Assembly (NCBI GenBank): GCA_023525975.1
Contig: CM042034.1
Span: 27,678,779-27,742,778, forward strand
Direction of reading: 5' to 3'
From: Smallanthus sonchifolius
Lineage: Eukaryota; Streptophyta; Magnoliopsida; Asterales; Asteraceae
Length of the DNA: 64,000 nt
Shown piece by piece: positions 1 through 12,391 of this stretch. Numbering within the stretch: position 1 is the first letter of the stretch; each line of letters starts with the position of its first letter. The translations under genes were made by a program, and so were the position numbers. The notes beneath the pieces were generated by a model that saw nothing but the letters and a program-made list of their open reading frames with translations, had not been told where the DNA came from and ran no database searches.

Positions 1-306
1 ACATATACCTCGTCACTGCACCCTCGTCAGGGCGTTCAACACACCCCGAGCTCATCATTAACATGTTAAATAAATTTCACCGTTGGTGACTTCCCGAAGG
101 ACCTCATCCTTTACAAATCCCGTTTGCCATGTCATATAGACAACGATACAAACACGTCACATTAATATAAAGCACATAATATCACACATCATACACACGA
201 CTCGTTAACTTCACATGCACCTCACATACAACCATAGAACAACATTTATCTCACATAAAATCATAAGCGTTTATCTTACGGCCCGACTCGTTCATTCGTT
301 CGTTCG
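1..306. other. Unassigned AT-rich sequence at window edge
   Basis: No coding frame, RNA gene or element end is recognisable. Around 288-330 it becomes rich in GAAC/GTTC motifs that run into the duplicated unit starting near 307. It is probably the continuation of a transposable element outside the window. Confidence 0.3.
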
Positions 307-2592
307 ATTAACTAAATGAACGAACATGAACATAGGTCTCGTTCATTCAGTTGTGTTCATGAACGTTCAGTAACGTGTTCGTGAACGTTCGTTTATTAAC
401 GTTCGTTCGTTTATGTTCGTTTACGTCCGTGTTCATTCATGTGTCGTTTTTTATGTTTTTCATTAAATATTTTTGTATACTTTTATTTTATTTTATCTAA
501 ACTTTTTATATTCTTCAATTTTTATTTTATGTTTTACCCTAAAATTAACACACCACTCATTCCTCGCTAGTAACCCTAGCTACCACATTCACATAAACAC
601 ACCATAGACCCTACAATTTCTTAATACTCATTTTATTTCAAAAGCACAACGGGTTAAAATCCTTAACCTGATTAATTATATTAATACCTCTTGAAAATAT
701 GTACGATAGCCTCAAAACAGTAAAACATTTAAAATAGGGGATTAGAAACTCACCGGTTACGCTGAGTCCTAGTCCTCACTTTGAAAAAACGTCCACTCAT
801 GCTTAAATCTCAAACCTGACAGACGTATAATCCTATGATCAGAATACGTCTTAAACACACGTCGCATTGGCATAAATAACAATCCCCGAAGCTTAGGCTA
901 GTCTGCTCGTCCCTTAACTCTTACAAAACACTAGGTTCACATGATCACTCGGACCGATCATACTTGACTAGTTCGGGACTCGCATACTCGCACAGGGTTA
1001 CATGCAGCGCGCACCATGCAATCTATAGTCACGTGAGAATACGCGTATACGGGCCGGTTTTCTTCTTCGCACGAAAGCTAGGTAACGAGGAACCTTAAAC
1101 ACTTGTCACCACCGCCGTCCTCGCCTCCTTCCCCGTACCCCGCTATCATTATCACCACCATGCACCACTACCGAGTGCCACCGCCTCCCTCATCAGGTAA
1201 ATCCTTAGCCGGCTCGCCACCAAACTTCCTCCGCATCAGGCAGCGCTACCTCGGCTGTCATGCATAGCCGTTCTCCGCCATCTGCCTGTCAGGTTCATTG
1301 TCTAGAAACGTAGACGAGCCTAGTCCTAACTGCGACGACCGGGGCTGTCCAAACACGTTAATGAGTTATTAGAAATTCCAAATCAGCCCTTGGAACAGTC
1401 CACACATTCGTCCCTCCTTCCTTCTCGTGACTTAGGTCGGAACCCACAAAACTCTAAATCCCGATTCATTTAAGTAAGATACATGTGTGCGTAGGATAGA
1501 GGGTAATACGTGCTGAGTTTAAACCTGGATGAAGACGTGAACCAACGGGATCTAGATCTTATCCAGTTCCTCCTCCTCATCTCTCGGCCAGAACTTCACA
1601 ACCAAATGGAGCACAGATTCAACCTAAAAGTCGCAAAGACGAAACAACCGTTGCGCAAGGAAGAAAATAAATTAAACCGGGAGCATAATCCCATTCACAA
1701 CAGTCGCAAATACGCAACGACTAGAACTCGAAGTTACCTCATCGTGCCCTTGGTTTCCGGCATGTGAACACCACCCGGAACCACCATGGCCGGCATTGCC
1801 TCTCTCTCCGACTTCCTCCCGCACGCTGCTGCCGTCATGCTCAAGCCTAGGCCGAATGGCTTAGGGTTTGCTCATAAAGTGGCTTTTAAATGCTCAACGT
1901 TTTCGTTACGGGTGCTTCATGTTTTGTCTAACTCGTTTCCGTATCGAATTATAAAATAAACAGCTAACCGGCTTTCCTAGTGTCGTTAAAACGTGCCATC
2001 CATGATAACCCTTTCTCCTCATAACGATTTAATAGAGATTCAGGTCGTCCACTAACCCGAACCAATGGCTTATGGATTTCCGGTATGTACACACATCCTT
2101 CCAAATGCTTCCAAAACTCTTGTTTAAAGTAAACGCGTTTCATACGATAATTCAACTAAGAATGTGAAATTAAGCACAAAAACTGTCATATAATCACACA
2201 CTCATCAATACAGGGGTTAGAAATCCTAGTTTTAGATAAAGTCAAATAAGTGAGTGATTATTTGGAAATCCGTACAAATTAGAGCACCGCATGTTTGGTT
2301 TGCCATCCGGTCATATGTGACAAAAACAAATGGACACACAAACGTTGGAGTAGGGTCGTTCAGTTTTGTGTATTCGGAAAGAAATCCAAACGCCTGGAAA
2401 CGAGTTTAGTGCCCCCCCCAATCTCTCACACACAACCATTTTTAATATTTTTTTATATAAAAAAGTGGGTATTTGAAAAAGGATTTAATATTGAAGTAAA
2501 AATGACTGTTTTTTAAGAATAATTGGAAATCTTATTTGTCAGCTGATGTGGCGTGTTTGGTTGTGTTTTTTTCGTCCACCATTATGGATGGT
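307..2592. repeat. ~2.3-kb duplicated unit, copy 1
   Basis: Aligns almost end to end with 2701-4999 at high identity, with scattered substitutions and short indels. It starts in sequence rich in GTTCGTT/AACGAAC motifs, of the kind found in hAT-type repeats. It then passes through a CCG/CAC-rich block (about 1080-1330) and ends near GGATGG at about 2590. A short frame (1510-1767) is shared in part with copy 2 but diverges at the ends and matches no family I recognise, so I do not call it a gene. The block near 740-770 vaguely resembles the region ending the LTRs of elements B and C, so an old chromovirus LTR is possible. Identity unknown. Confidence 0.7.
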
Positions 2593-2701
2593 AGGGCTGT
2601 AAAATAACTGGACGTTCAGCGAACAGTTCATGAACTGTTTGACGGGAAGTTCGTTTACGTTCGTTCGTTTAATAAATGAACGAACATGAAAAAGGAACTC
2701 C
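2591..2701. mobile_element. hAT-like terminal fragment between the two unit copies
   Basis: Begins TAGGGCTGTAAAATAACTGG and continues with nested GAAC/GTTC inverted motifs (CAGTTCATGAACTG). This is the style of hAT-type MITE ends common in plants. Only one end is visible; the other end and any target duplication were not found. It lies exactly at the junction between unit copies 1 and 2. Confidence 0.4.
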
Positions 2702-4999
2702 GTCCGATTAACTAAATGAACGAACATGAACATATGTCTCGTTCTTTCAATTGTGTTCGGGAACGTTTGCTAACGTGTTCGTGAATGTTCGTTTATTAAC
2801 GTTTTTTCGTTTATGTTCGTTACGTTCGTGTTCGTTCATGTGTCGTTTTTTATGTTTTTCATTAAAGATTTTTGTTTATTTATATTTTATTTTATCTAAA
2901 CTTTTTATATTTTTTAATTTTTATTTTATGTTTTACCCTAAAATTAACACACCACTCATTCATCACTAGTAACTCTAGTTACCACATTCACATAAACACA
3001 CCATAGACCCTACAATTTCTTAATACTTATTTTATTTCAAAAGCACACCGGGTTAGAACCCGAAATCCTTAACCTGATTAATTATATTAATACCTCTTGA
3101 AAATATGTACGATAGCCCCAAAACAGTAAAACATTTAAAATAGAGGATTAGAAACTCACCGGTTACGCTGAGTCCAAGCCCTTGCTGTGAAAAAACGTTC
3201 ACTCATGCTTAAATCTGAAGCCTGACAAACGTATAATACTATGATCAGAATACGTCTTAAACACACGTCGCATTGGCATAAATAACAATCCCCGAAGCTT
3301 AGGCTAGTCTGCTCGTCCCTTAACTCTTACAAAACACTAGGTTCACATGATCACTCGGACCGATCATCCTTGACTAGTTCGGGACCCGCATACTCGCACA
3401 GGGTTACATGCATGCGCGCACCATGCAAACTATAGTCACGTGACCATACGCGTACACGGGCCGGTTTCTTCTTCGCACGAAAACTAGGTAACGAGGAACC
3501 TTAAACACTTGTCACCACCGCCGTCCTCGCCTCCTTCCCAGTACCCCGCTATCATGATCACCACCATACACCACCACCGAGTGCCATCGCGCCTCCCTCA
3601 TCAAGTAAATCCTTAGCCGGCTCGCCACCAAACTTCCTCCGCATCAGGCCACCGTAGCGCCACCTCGGCTGCCATGCATAGCCGTTCTCCGCCATATCCC
3701 TGTCGGGTTCATTGTCTAGTAACGTAGACGAGCCTAGTCCTAACTGCGACCACCGGGGCTGTCCAAACACGTTAATGAGTTATTAGAAAGTCCAAAGCAG
3801 CCCTTGGAACAGTCCCCACATTCGTCCCTCCTTCCTTCTCGTGACTTAGCTCGGAACCTACAAAACTCTAAATCCCGATTCATTTAAGTAAGATACATGT
3901 GTGCGTAGGATAGAGGGTAATACCTGCTGAGTTTAAACCTGGATGAAGACGTGAACCAACGGGATCTAGATCTTAGCCGGTTCCTCCTCCTTCTCATCTC
4001 TCGGCCAGAACTTCACAACCAAATGGAGCACAGATTCAACCTAAAAGTCGTAAAGACGAAACAACCGTTGCGCAAGGAAGAAAATAAATTAAACCGGGAG
4101 CATAATCCCATTCACTACAGCCGCGAACACGCAACGACTAGAACTCGAAGTTACCTCATCGCGCCCTTGGTCTCCAGCGTGCGAACACCACCCGGAACCA
4201 CCATGGCCGGCGTTGCCTCTCTTCGACTTCATCCCACACGCTGCTGTCGTCATGCTCAAGCCTAGGCCGAATGGCTTAGGGTTTGCTCAAAAAGTGGCTT
4301 TTAAATGCTCAACATTTTCGTTATGGGTCCTTCATGTTTTGTCTAACTCGTTTCCGTATCGAATTATAAAATAAAAAGCTAACCGGCTTTCCTATTGCCG
4401 TTAAAACGTGCCATCCATGACAACCCTTTCTCCTCATAACGATCTAATAGAGATTCAGGTCGTCCACTAACCCGAACCAATGGCTTATGGATTTCCAGGA
4501 TGTTACACACTTCCTTCCAAATGCTTCCAAAACGCGTGTTTAAAATAAACGCGTTCCATACGATAATTCAACTAAGAATATGAAATTAAGCACAAAAACT
4601 GTCATATAATCACACACTCATCAATACACGGGTTAGAAATCCTATTTTTAGATAAAGTCAAATAAGTGAGTGATTATTTGGAAATCTGTACAAACTTAGA
4701 GCATCGCATGTTTAGTTTGCCTTCCGGTCATATGTGGCAAAAACAAATGGACACAGAAACGTTAGAGGAAGGTAGTTCGGTTTTGTGTGTTCGGATAGAA
4801 ATCCAAACGCCTGGAAACGAGTTTAGTCCCCCCCCAATCTCTCACACACAATCAATCTTAATATTTTTTTATATAAAAAAGTGGGTATTTGAAAAATGAT
4901 TTAGTGTTGAAGTAAAAATGAGTGTTTTTTTAAGAATAAGTGAAAATCTTATTTGTCAGCTGATGTGGCATGTTTGTTTGTGTTTTCCCGTCCACCGTT
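2701..4999. repeat. ~2.3-kb duplicated unit, copy 2
   Basis: Second copy of the unit at 307-2592, same orientation, in tandem. A short frame at 3951-4265 corresponds to 1510-1767 but has a different start and C-terminus. The antisense frame 3558-3770 is not preserved in copy 1. Neither is supported as a gene. Unlike copy 1, the right end runs on into a SINE at about 5040, as in copy 3 at 15261. Confidence 0.7.
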
Positions 5000-5039
5000 G
5001 GATGGTATTTAAATGGATCAAGTGTGTCAACATCAAGAT

Positions 5040-5205
5040 TGATTTTATTCTTTCTGATGGAGTGGTAGCCCCATGACTTTTCAAATGGAAGGTCATCGGT
5101 TTGAGTCTCGCTTAGGACAAATTGTTTCAGGTTGAGCCAGAGAGTTTTTCCGGTTGTGAGTTTCCTCTTAGGTGAGATACATCATACCTACATACATACA
5201 TATTG
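5040..5205 (+). mobile_element. tRNA-derived SINE
   Basis: A pol III A-box-like GGAGTGGTAGCC is followed about 40 bp later by a B-box-like GGTTTGAGTCTCG. An unrelated body follows, and the tail is short ACATAC repeats. That is the architecture of a plant tRNA-derived SINE. The same element lies at 15752-15905 in the third copy of the surrounding unit, so it was present before the unit was copied. The exact 5' end and target duplication are not resolved. The tail abuts the truncated integrase of element A. Confidence 0.55.
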
Positions 5206-6195
5206 TTGATCGATTAACAAAGTCCGCTCACTTCTTAACAATCAAAGAGACCGACAAAATGGATAAGCTTACTCGTACTTACTTGAAAGAAATAGTCTCT
5301 CGGCACGGGGTGCCAATCTCTATCATTTCGGATCGTGATTCACGTCTCGTTTCTAGCAGTCATTACACAAAGCCTTAGGCACGCGTCTAGATATGAGCAC
5401 AGCATACCATCCTCAAACGGATGGCCAAACAGAACGTACTATTCAAACGTCGGAGGACATGCTACGAGCTTGAATGCTTGATTTCGGTAACACTTGGGAG
5501 TCTCACCTACCGTTGGTGGAGTTCTCCTACAACAACAGTTATCACACCAGCATCAAGGCAGATCCATTTGAAGCACTTTATGGACGGAAATGCCGTTATC
5601 CTATTTGTTGGACCGAAGTTAGGGATAGTCAACTTGCAGGTCCCGAACTTGTATTCGAAACCTCTGTAAAGATCATTCAAATTAGAAACGGTATGGCAGC
5701 AGCTCGTGATCGTCAAAAAAGCTACGCCGATAAGCGTCGTAAACCGTTAGAATTTCAAGTAGGTGACATGGTTCTACTCAAAATCTCACCTTGGAAACGT
5801 GTAATTCGCTTCGGGAAACGAGGCAAACTGAATCCTTGTTGTGTTGGGCCGTTCAAGATAATGAAAAGAACTGGCCAGTAGCTTATCAACTGGACCTACC
5901 TGAAGGACTTAGTGGTGTACACGACGTCTTTCATGTCTCGAACTTGAAGAAATGTCTAGCAGACGAGACACTCGCGATTCCTCTTGAGGAACTACACATT
6001 GATGAACAGTTACGTTTCATCGAAGAACCTATGGAAATTATGGATAGGGAAGTCAAAACGTTAAAACGCAGTAAAATCCCTATTGTCAGAGTTCGTTGGA
6101 ACTCGAAACGCGGACCGGAATTCACGTGGGAGCGCGAGGATCGGATGATGCGCAAACATCCTCATCTGTTCAAGCGCTCTACGTCATACACTTAA
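5200..6195 (+). pseudogene. Ty3/gypsy chromovirus integrase C-terminal half plus chromodomain (element A), broken
   Basis: Translated pieces read as the 3' end of a chromovirus pol, probably Tekay/Del type. Integrase core motifs VDRLTKSAHF, IVSRHGVP and ISDRDSR are followed by YHPQTDGQTERTIQ and FEALYGRKCRYPICW. The C-terminal part has FQVGDMVLLK, HVSNLKKCL and the chromodomain-like RGPEFTWERED with HPHLF at the end, stopping at about 6195. Frames change near 5370 and 5800, and there are in-frame stops (one after DMLRA near 5474, one after the KIMKRTGQ motif near 5880). Gag, protease, RT, RNase H and the 5' LTR are missing: the left side joins the SINE directly at about 5200. The 3' LTR follows at 6314. 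It is dead. The same domains, less damaged, occur in element B on the minus strand. Confidence 0.9.
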
Positions 6196-6198
6196 GAT

Positions 6199-6313
6199 AC
6201 TATTCTAATTTTAGGGACGAAAATTCTTTCAACTAGGGGATGATGTGACACCCTAGAAAAAAAAATTTATTATTCTAATTTTCGGGACGAAAATTCTTTC
6301 AACTAGGGAATGA
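6199..6313 (+). repeat. Duplicated polypurine-tract region of element A
   Basis: The block reading TATTCTAATTTT, GGGACGAAAATTCTTTCAAC, TAGGGGATGATGTGACA occurs at about 6200-6247 and again, slightly diverged, at about 6271-6320. Both end in a G-rich tract followed by TGTGACA, the start of the LTR. After the first copy comes only about 20 bp (CCCTAG plus an A run). A polypurine tract normally occurs once; see findings. Confidence 0.75.
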
Positions 6314-9228
6314 TGTGACAATCCGAACTTTTCAGGTTAACTCCTTTAACCAAATCCAGTTAAGGTTAACATAGTTAACTTAACTCAAACCTTAGAGGCT
6401 AATTATGTCAATATTCTAAACTTAAACTTCAGGGACTAGTTGTGCAATATCCCTAAACTATTCTCTTGACTTTACAAAGTCAAAATTTAATTCCTTTTGA
6501 CTTTTATTAGTCAAACTAACCAGATCATAACTTTGTAAACCAAATTCAAACCATAGGAACTATTCCTGTCATTTCCTAAACTCCAACACATAAAACAGAG
6601 GGACTAAATCCGCATTTAACCCACTCTTGATTTGGGTTGACTTTTGAAAGTCATACTCATGCTCTTAGATTTGAATTATCAAAATCCGTTTGATTTTGTA
6701 ACTGAAACCCACGATAATCCGTTAAACGACCATCATGAAGTCATTAAACCCGACATTGATTCGTAGTTAATACCAATTATGGGGATTAAGTCCATAACCG
6801 TCGGCGCCATTAGCAACCGCTATCGATTGAGCTCGAATTCGTCTGTCATCCTATTATTTGAACACCTACACACCTTCATCTCACACCATAGAAGCTGCTT
6901 CATACACCATTTCGACCGGAGGAGCGGTCACGATCACCAGAGGCCAAGCCTTTTTCAGGCGAAGTCCTTTTTACTCGTACACCATCAATTCGAACACCAA
7001 TATGGTAAATCCTTACATCTTTAGTTTCGTATTTACACCCTAATCAAAAGCCCTATGATAATTAGGGCTTAAACTATCGAATTCCCCACGATCGAATTCT
7101 AGGGTTCTTCGGGTTTACAGTTTAATTGAGCACCACCTTTAACCCTGTTTAAATTCAATTAACCTACACCTTTAGACTCATAATCATGTGTATAATAATA
7201 GCCCTATGATAATTTGAGTTTATAACATCGAATTTACCCTGATCCAGATTCTAAGGTTTGTTCATACGATGATTTGGGGGTTTTGATTCTAGAATCAGTC
7301 TTAATCTAATTAAACTATTCAGACACATTCGCAAGCCTTTAATGAGTGAAAACCCCATAATTCCAATCCAAAATATTATCGGACTCAATAATTTTGATCT
7401 TGAGTTCATAACCTAGGGTTGTAATGTTCGAACATGAAATTAGCGGTCTTAAACTCAACGATTTTTGCAATTGATCACACCTACTGACTCGTAATCGACT
7501 AGTGAACAAAAGCCCCATGAATCCTCGTCCTGTCACGATCGAATGGAGGGGTTTCGGGACTGGATTCGATCGTAGGGGTATTTGGGAGGGAAATCACATG
7601 AATCTGTTTGATAAAAGAAATCTTATCCGGTTTTAATTGCGATTCCCTAGCGGGCTGTTATGGTTAAAGCGTTGGACTATTGGGGAGGAGGCCCGGGTTC
7701 GAGTCTCCTCACCCCCATTTCGTTTTTTAAATCGATTTTCAAACATTATTTTATTATAAAAACTACCCCACTATTATTATATTAATATATAAATGTGTTT
7801 TAACCCCGGAAACCACCCGTAGGCTCGGGTTTGGTTTGTAACTCATATTTGTTGAAAATACCCACTTTTAATTATAATATATTTATATTATTCTCAAACC
7901 ACGACTTCGTATAAAATAATATATTTATATTATTTTTATCCCGTAACTTCTATTAAAAAATAATATATATTTATTCCGTCTCGTTTATAAATCTCGTGTA
8001 ATGTTTCAAACTAATTGATAATATAATTATTTATATTATTTACTCGCGTATTATATCCTCGAATAAAAATAACATATTTATTATTTTTGTCACGTAAATG
8101 ATTATCGTATATTTCCTAAGAGTTCAAAATAATATATTAATTGTATTATTTTGCTAGCCATCATTTTAATGGTACAAACGTACAAATATATTTATATATT
8201 AATATTATTCGTAATTAGAGACGTTCGACACGTAACGTAATTATCTTAATAATTAAATTAAGAAACTCTTATTCCCGTGGACACGTTCGTCTACTCATTG
8301 ACCCTTGGAATGTCTTAAGACGTTCAAATCTTTCGTGTCGTCGTCACAAAACCCCATTGTATCCCTAACTATTATGCTTATAATTTTAGGGTATACGTAA
8401 GCAGTTCATAGGCAAACTCTTGTGTTTCCTACTTGCATCCTTGTGTGGTGCTATCTACAACTCGTACACAACTCAGGTGAGTTTCAAGGCCCCTTTTTAC
8501 ATATTTTTCCCGTTAGGGGAGAAAACATGACACAACTATTTTAGATTATTGTAATTCATATGTTATTACTGTTAAGGCTAAGCGTGACACACTATCACAG
8601 AAAGTTCTCATCATACATCGAACCGTTAATATGGATCTTAGCGAGGTAATGTTTAGTAGTACCACTGGGTTTGACAAATCCCACCCGCTTTAGTCGCGCT
8701 AACTCGATTAGTGATCGAACGGGTGAAATGTTAGCCTACTCACACCGCCATTGTTGATAGACAAGGCAAGAGGCAAATAAAAAAACAGTCAGCTTCGGTT
8801 GCGAGCGCTTTAGTAAGACATGAACATAGGATAGCTACCTATAGTTATGCATATTGAATGTACATAATCTGGCAAACACTCTCTTATTGTAAACTTGAAA
8901 CCTGTGAACTCACCAACCTCGTGTTGACACTTTTTCTTACATGTTTCTCAGGTCGCTTTGGCACAGGTTGCACACTTAGGACATGCATGAAGGCCTACTA
9001 TCATTTCAAACATGATAAACAGTTTACTTAATTATAATGATTGACGCTTGTTGCGTGTAATTACTTTTAAGTTTATATTAACGTTTACGCTTCCGCATTA
9101 ACTCTGAACTTTTATGTTATGACATTTCAAGTCCCATATAGTGTCGTTTGATGTAACTAATGACTGAGATCCTGGTTTGTCACGCTCCTAACGGTAGAAC
9201 TCCGTTAGTGGATTTTGGGGGTGTGACA
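6314..9228 (+). mobile_element. 3' LTR of chromovirus element A (2.9 kb)
   Basis: Starts TGTGACAATCCG directly after the polypurine tract and ends GGGGGTGTGACA. The first ~1.7 kb align with the A-type LTR at 62233-64000. It contains a tRNA-like block at 7645-7730 and AT-rich sequence at 7740-8260. Short frames inside it (for example 6779-7043) show no recognisable protein. It is inserted into a B-type LTR that resumes at 9229. The left target duplication is lost with the truncation. Confidence 0.85.
7645..7730 (+). promoter_or_regulatory. tRNA-like sequence with pol III A and B boxes inside LTR A
   Basis: TGGTTAAAGCG fits the A-box consensus and, about 35 bp on, GGTTCGAGTCT fits the B box with one mismatch. 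A run of six T (about 7724-7729) follows and could terminate pol III. The block can fold around GGGGAGGAG/CTCCTC but does not form a full cloverleaf, so it is not called a tRNA gene. The related LTR at 62233 has a counterpart with a perfect B box, and the LTRs of element C have a similar block. Confidence 0.6.
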
Positions 9229-9586
9229 CAATAGTTGCTCCCCATAAATACCTTATTTTATCATGTTATGTAAGGATTTGTTTATTCACATCTATATACT
9301 ATCTATGTACAAACCTATGTATGCTCACCAACTTTTTAGTTGACCTTATTTTATTCATGTTTCAGGTACTAATGTGTGAGTTTGATCAAGACATGCTACA
9401 CTTAAGTTTGGACTTAGTTAATTTTAATTCAAGAACAATTTGTATTTCAGTTATATACTTTTGGAATTGGTTTATGTTTGTTTGAATTGAAATGAATTTA
9501 ATATATTACAATTTAGTCAACCTTGAGCTCATGAAAAGTCTAAATGTCCCGCCCAGACGTATTCCGCCATCGGTTGGGGTGTGACA
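9229..9586 (+). mobile_element. Fragment of a B-type chromovirus LTR, 3' end
   Basis: The reverse complement matches the first ~360 bp of the LTRs at 20585 and 29012, including the inner block AACTTTTTAGTTGACCTTATT and the terminus GTTGGGGTGTGACA. The 5' part of this LTR is absent because element A is inserted here and the sequence left of A has been lost. To the right it abuts R2 internal sequence at 9587, which in the other copy (44754) is uninterrupted. The B-type element therefore inserted into R2 in this copy only. Confidence 0.8.
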
Positions 9587-11665
9587 ATCTGGTTTTCAAG
9601 TTTTAGGCATTTCTTTTCATGTACGTATGTTGCTATCAATACACTCATTTTCCTTTGGTACTTCTGAGTGTTTTGTTTGATTTTAAGGCAAGTAATCATA
9701 CTAGTGAGAAAAAAATATATATTATTATGTACCCACTGAAAAACTTTTCACTGATTTTTATGTATAAACCCTTAGTTTTATGGGTCATGTCAGTGTATAT
9801 TATGATGTGTTCATGGATGCCACTTAACCTTTTATTTAGAATTAGAATGTTTGCATTCGTATTTAGGAATTATTTTTTATTCTTTCATTTCCACAGAGAA
9901 TAGATTAGTCTTAGGAAAATCAGAATCTATAATAGCTCCCCTGATAGCAATCATGAACATGAGTTCTTGATTACCATAAGAGACATTATGTTTGACTTAT
10001 CTTATTTCTTATGCTCTAGTTTTCTTCTGTAGTATTTTTAGCAGAAAGATCAGCAGGAATGTCATGTCTTAAGAGATAATCAAGATTCAATAAGAGCAAA
10101 TATTTAAGGAAACTCTTATTTAAGCAAAATACATCTTAGAAACTAGAGTAAAAATAAGGTACAAATAGCTAAAGAAGAACTTAGAGTGGTCTATGGGGTA
10201 ATAATCTAAGGCAGGCAGAAATAATAAAATTAAGTAAGGTTCTACTTAAGAACAATTATTTTTGAAGATGTGATAAAATCTATTATAACACCAAACTAAT
10301 AGATTAATTAGGTTCTACTTAAACAATGTACCACATCACCTTTGGGTAGAATTTGTTTAGTATTAGGAACAATTTAATAGTGAGTATGTGCAGTAAGAAT
10401 GTAACACAAATGTAATACATCACCTTTGGGTAGAAATAGGAACATTCATGTATTTTAGGCTAACTAGTGCTTAATTAGACTTAAATAACTTTACGAGCGT
10501 GACACATCATCTTTGGACAGAAGTGAAACTTTAGGTGTTATTTAAGTTAATCATGTTTTTCTAATTTAATATCATGATAAGCACTAAGTTATAATGGTTA
10601 TTTAAGCTTGAATAATTATACACATGCATCACATCACCTTTGGGCAGCAGTGAAACATTAGGTGTTATTCAAGTAAGTTTTAAAATTTTGAAAACCATTT
10701 AATTTTATGGTTTAACAAAATAAAACTAAAGCATTTATTAATAGCAACCCCCCCCCCCCCCCCGCGAGGAAAAATTTTAGGCACGTAAATGAGGCTAGGT
10801 TCAAGGTTCCTTAAGGGTTCACGGTTGAGGTGAGGGTTCACGGTTCAGTAAGGGTTCACGGCTTAGGTGAGGGTTCACGGTTCCAATAAGGTTCACGGTT
10901 CATTAAGGGTTCACGGCTAATGTAAGGTTCACGGTTAAGGAAAGGTTCACAGTTCAGTAATGGGTTCACGGTTCAATAATGGTTCACGGCTCCTCTAAGG
11001 TTCACGGAAATAGTTCATAAATCATGAACTATAAAATCGTGAACTGTTAAACCGTAAACAGTTAAATCATGAACTGTTAAAACCGTAAACAGTTAAATCG
11101 TGAACTGTTAAAACCGTAAAGTTTAAGACCCGTAAATACAAACCCGTGAAATTCTTAAACTGTGAATGATGAACCTAATAAGGTAGGTGCAATATTTAAG
11201 GTATTTGATTGTATTTTCAAATTTCGAAAATCTTTTAAGTTGTATAAAATATCTAAGTTTCTTTATTTAATGTAATAAATTAATATTTTAATTCGAAATC
11301 TTGGATATTAAGTTACAAGATTTTAGCAAAAAAACACAATCAAATAATTATTCATCCAAAATAAGGGGATTTTCATCAAAATAATGATGAACACGAAGAA
11401 CAGTTTATGAACTGTTCTTCAATATTATTAGATTAAAGCCCGGAATCGAAATCTTTGAAATATTATTTTAACAGATTTCGAAAATATTTATAGATCTCAA
11501 TTTTAGGAGATCAAAAATATAATATATTAAATAAAAACAGAAAATCGTTAAACGCTATTTGGAAGATTTTCATACGGTTTTAATCAAAATTTTGTTCTCC
11601 GATTTTAATTCCAGTTTAGGGAATGAAACAAAAACTGATTAATCAACATACGCTTTGATACCACA
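9587..11665 (-). mobile_element. R2 element, internal (5') part, copy 1
   Basis: Non-coding or fully degenerate internal sequence of an LTR element transcribed on the minus strand. The reverse complement of a Met-tRNA primer site lies at 11651-11663 (CGCTTTGATACCA), 2 bp before the LTR at 11666. Short repeated blocks with the core ACATCACCTTTGGG occur at 10330-10660. A minisatellite follows (10795-11010). No gag or pol motif is visible in any frame, so the superfamily is not assigned. Confidence 0.65.
10795..11165. repeat. GGTTCACGG minisatellite and inverted GTGAACTG/AAACAGTT block
   Basis: About a dozen imperfect units of 16-22 bp built on GGGTTCACGGTT (10795-11010). A block of alternating GTGAACTGTTAAA and CCGTAAACAGTT units follows to about 11165. 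The second block contains the complementary CCGTGAAC core, so the RNA could pair with the first. The equivalent in copy 2 is 45930-46330. Confidence 0.75.
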
Positions 11666-12215
11666 TGTTGATCAGTTCTTGTAACATGATAATGGAAAAC
11701 ACTAAAGTAAACACACTTGATAAGCTAACCGCATAGATAGGGAAGACGTCATAATCCACAGGAAGATCGGGTTCCCGTTTAGGGTGTACGGTTAAGATGA
11801 CTAAGGGTTCACGGTTGAGGTGAGGGTTCACGGTTCAGTAAGGGTTCACGGTTCCAATAAGGTTCACGGTTCATTAAGGGTTCACGGCTAATGTAAGGTT
11901 CACGGTTAAGGAAAGGTTCACGATTCAGTAATGGGTTCACGGTTCAATAATGGTTCACGGCTCCTCTAAGGTTCACGGAAGAGAGAGAGGGACGAATTAG
12001 GTGTTGGTAGTTGATTCATTCATTGATTGATTAGTCAATTCCCTCTAATAATCTCTTTATAAATATGTATACCCAAGGGGGAAACCCATTAATGGCCCAT
12101 TAAGAGTAGTTAGGCCTATCAACTAATTACTAGTCATAGGTTAATAATAAAACATTTGATCATTTAATAATAAGATAAATGATTATGAGAGCCACATAAT
12201 AAATCGTGTCTTACA
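11666..12215 (-). mobile_element. R2 LTR, copy 1, carrying a captured repeat array
   Basis: On the plus strand it runs TGTTGATCAGTTC to CGTGTCTTACA, next to the primer site, so this is the 5' LTR in minus orientation. It is 550 bp, against 405 bp at 46829-47233 and 385 bp at 20114-20498. The excess is an array of GGTTCACGG units at about 11800-11980 that replaces the sequence between CTAAGG and GGAAGAGAGAG in the other LTRs. Confidence 0.8.
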
Positions 12216-12391
12216 TCAGTCACCTCGGGTGCTTATTCGTGAAATGTTTTTACATTAGCATACGCTAAGGACACCGCTTTGTCTCTTCAAAACTATTTCT
12301 TTTATTATGGGACTCATTGGGTCTCGGAAAAACTTAGGTCCCTTAATTCGTTCTCTAAGCACCATAGGCCCCCATAACATTTCAGACATGC

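Noticed and set aside
1510..1767. 85-aa frame in the 2.3-kb unit as a gene
   Set aside because: The copy at 3951-4265 differs in start and C-terminus; no family features or splice context.
7645..7730. Functional tRNA gene
   Set aside because: A and B boxes fit, but acceptor and anticodon stems do not pair and the copies in sister LTRs vary at those places.
9619..9903. 94-aa hydrophobic ORF
   Set aside because: Lies in AT-rich R2 internal sequence; the counterpart near 44785 is frame-shifted by single-base changes.
10748..10763. Sixteen-C run as a regulatory element
   Set aside because: The second copy has seven C; simple homopolymer length change or sequencing artefact.
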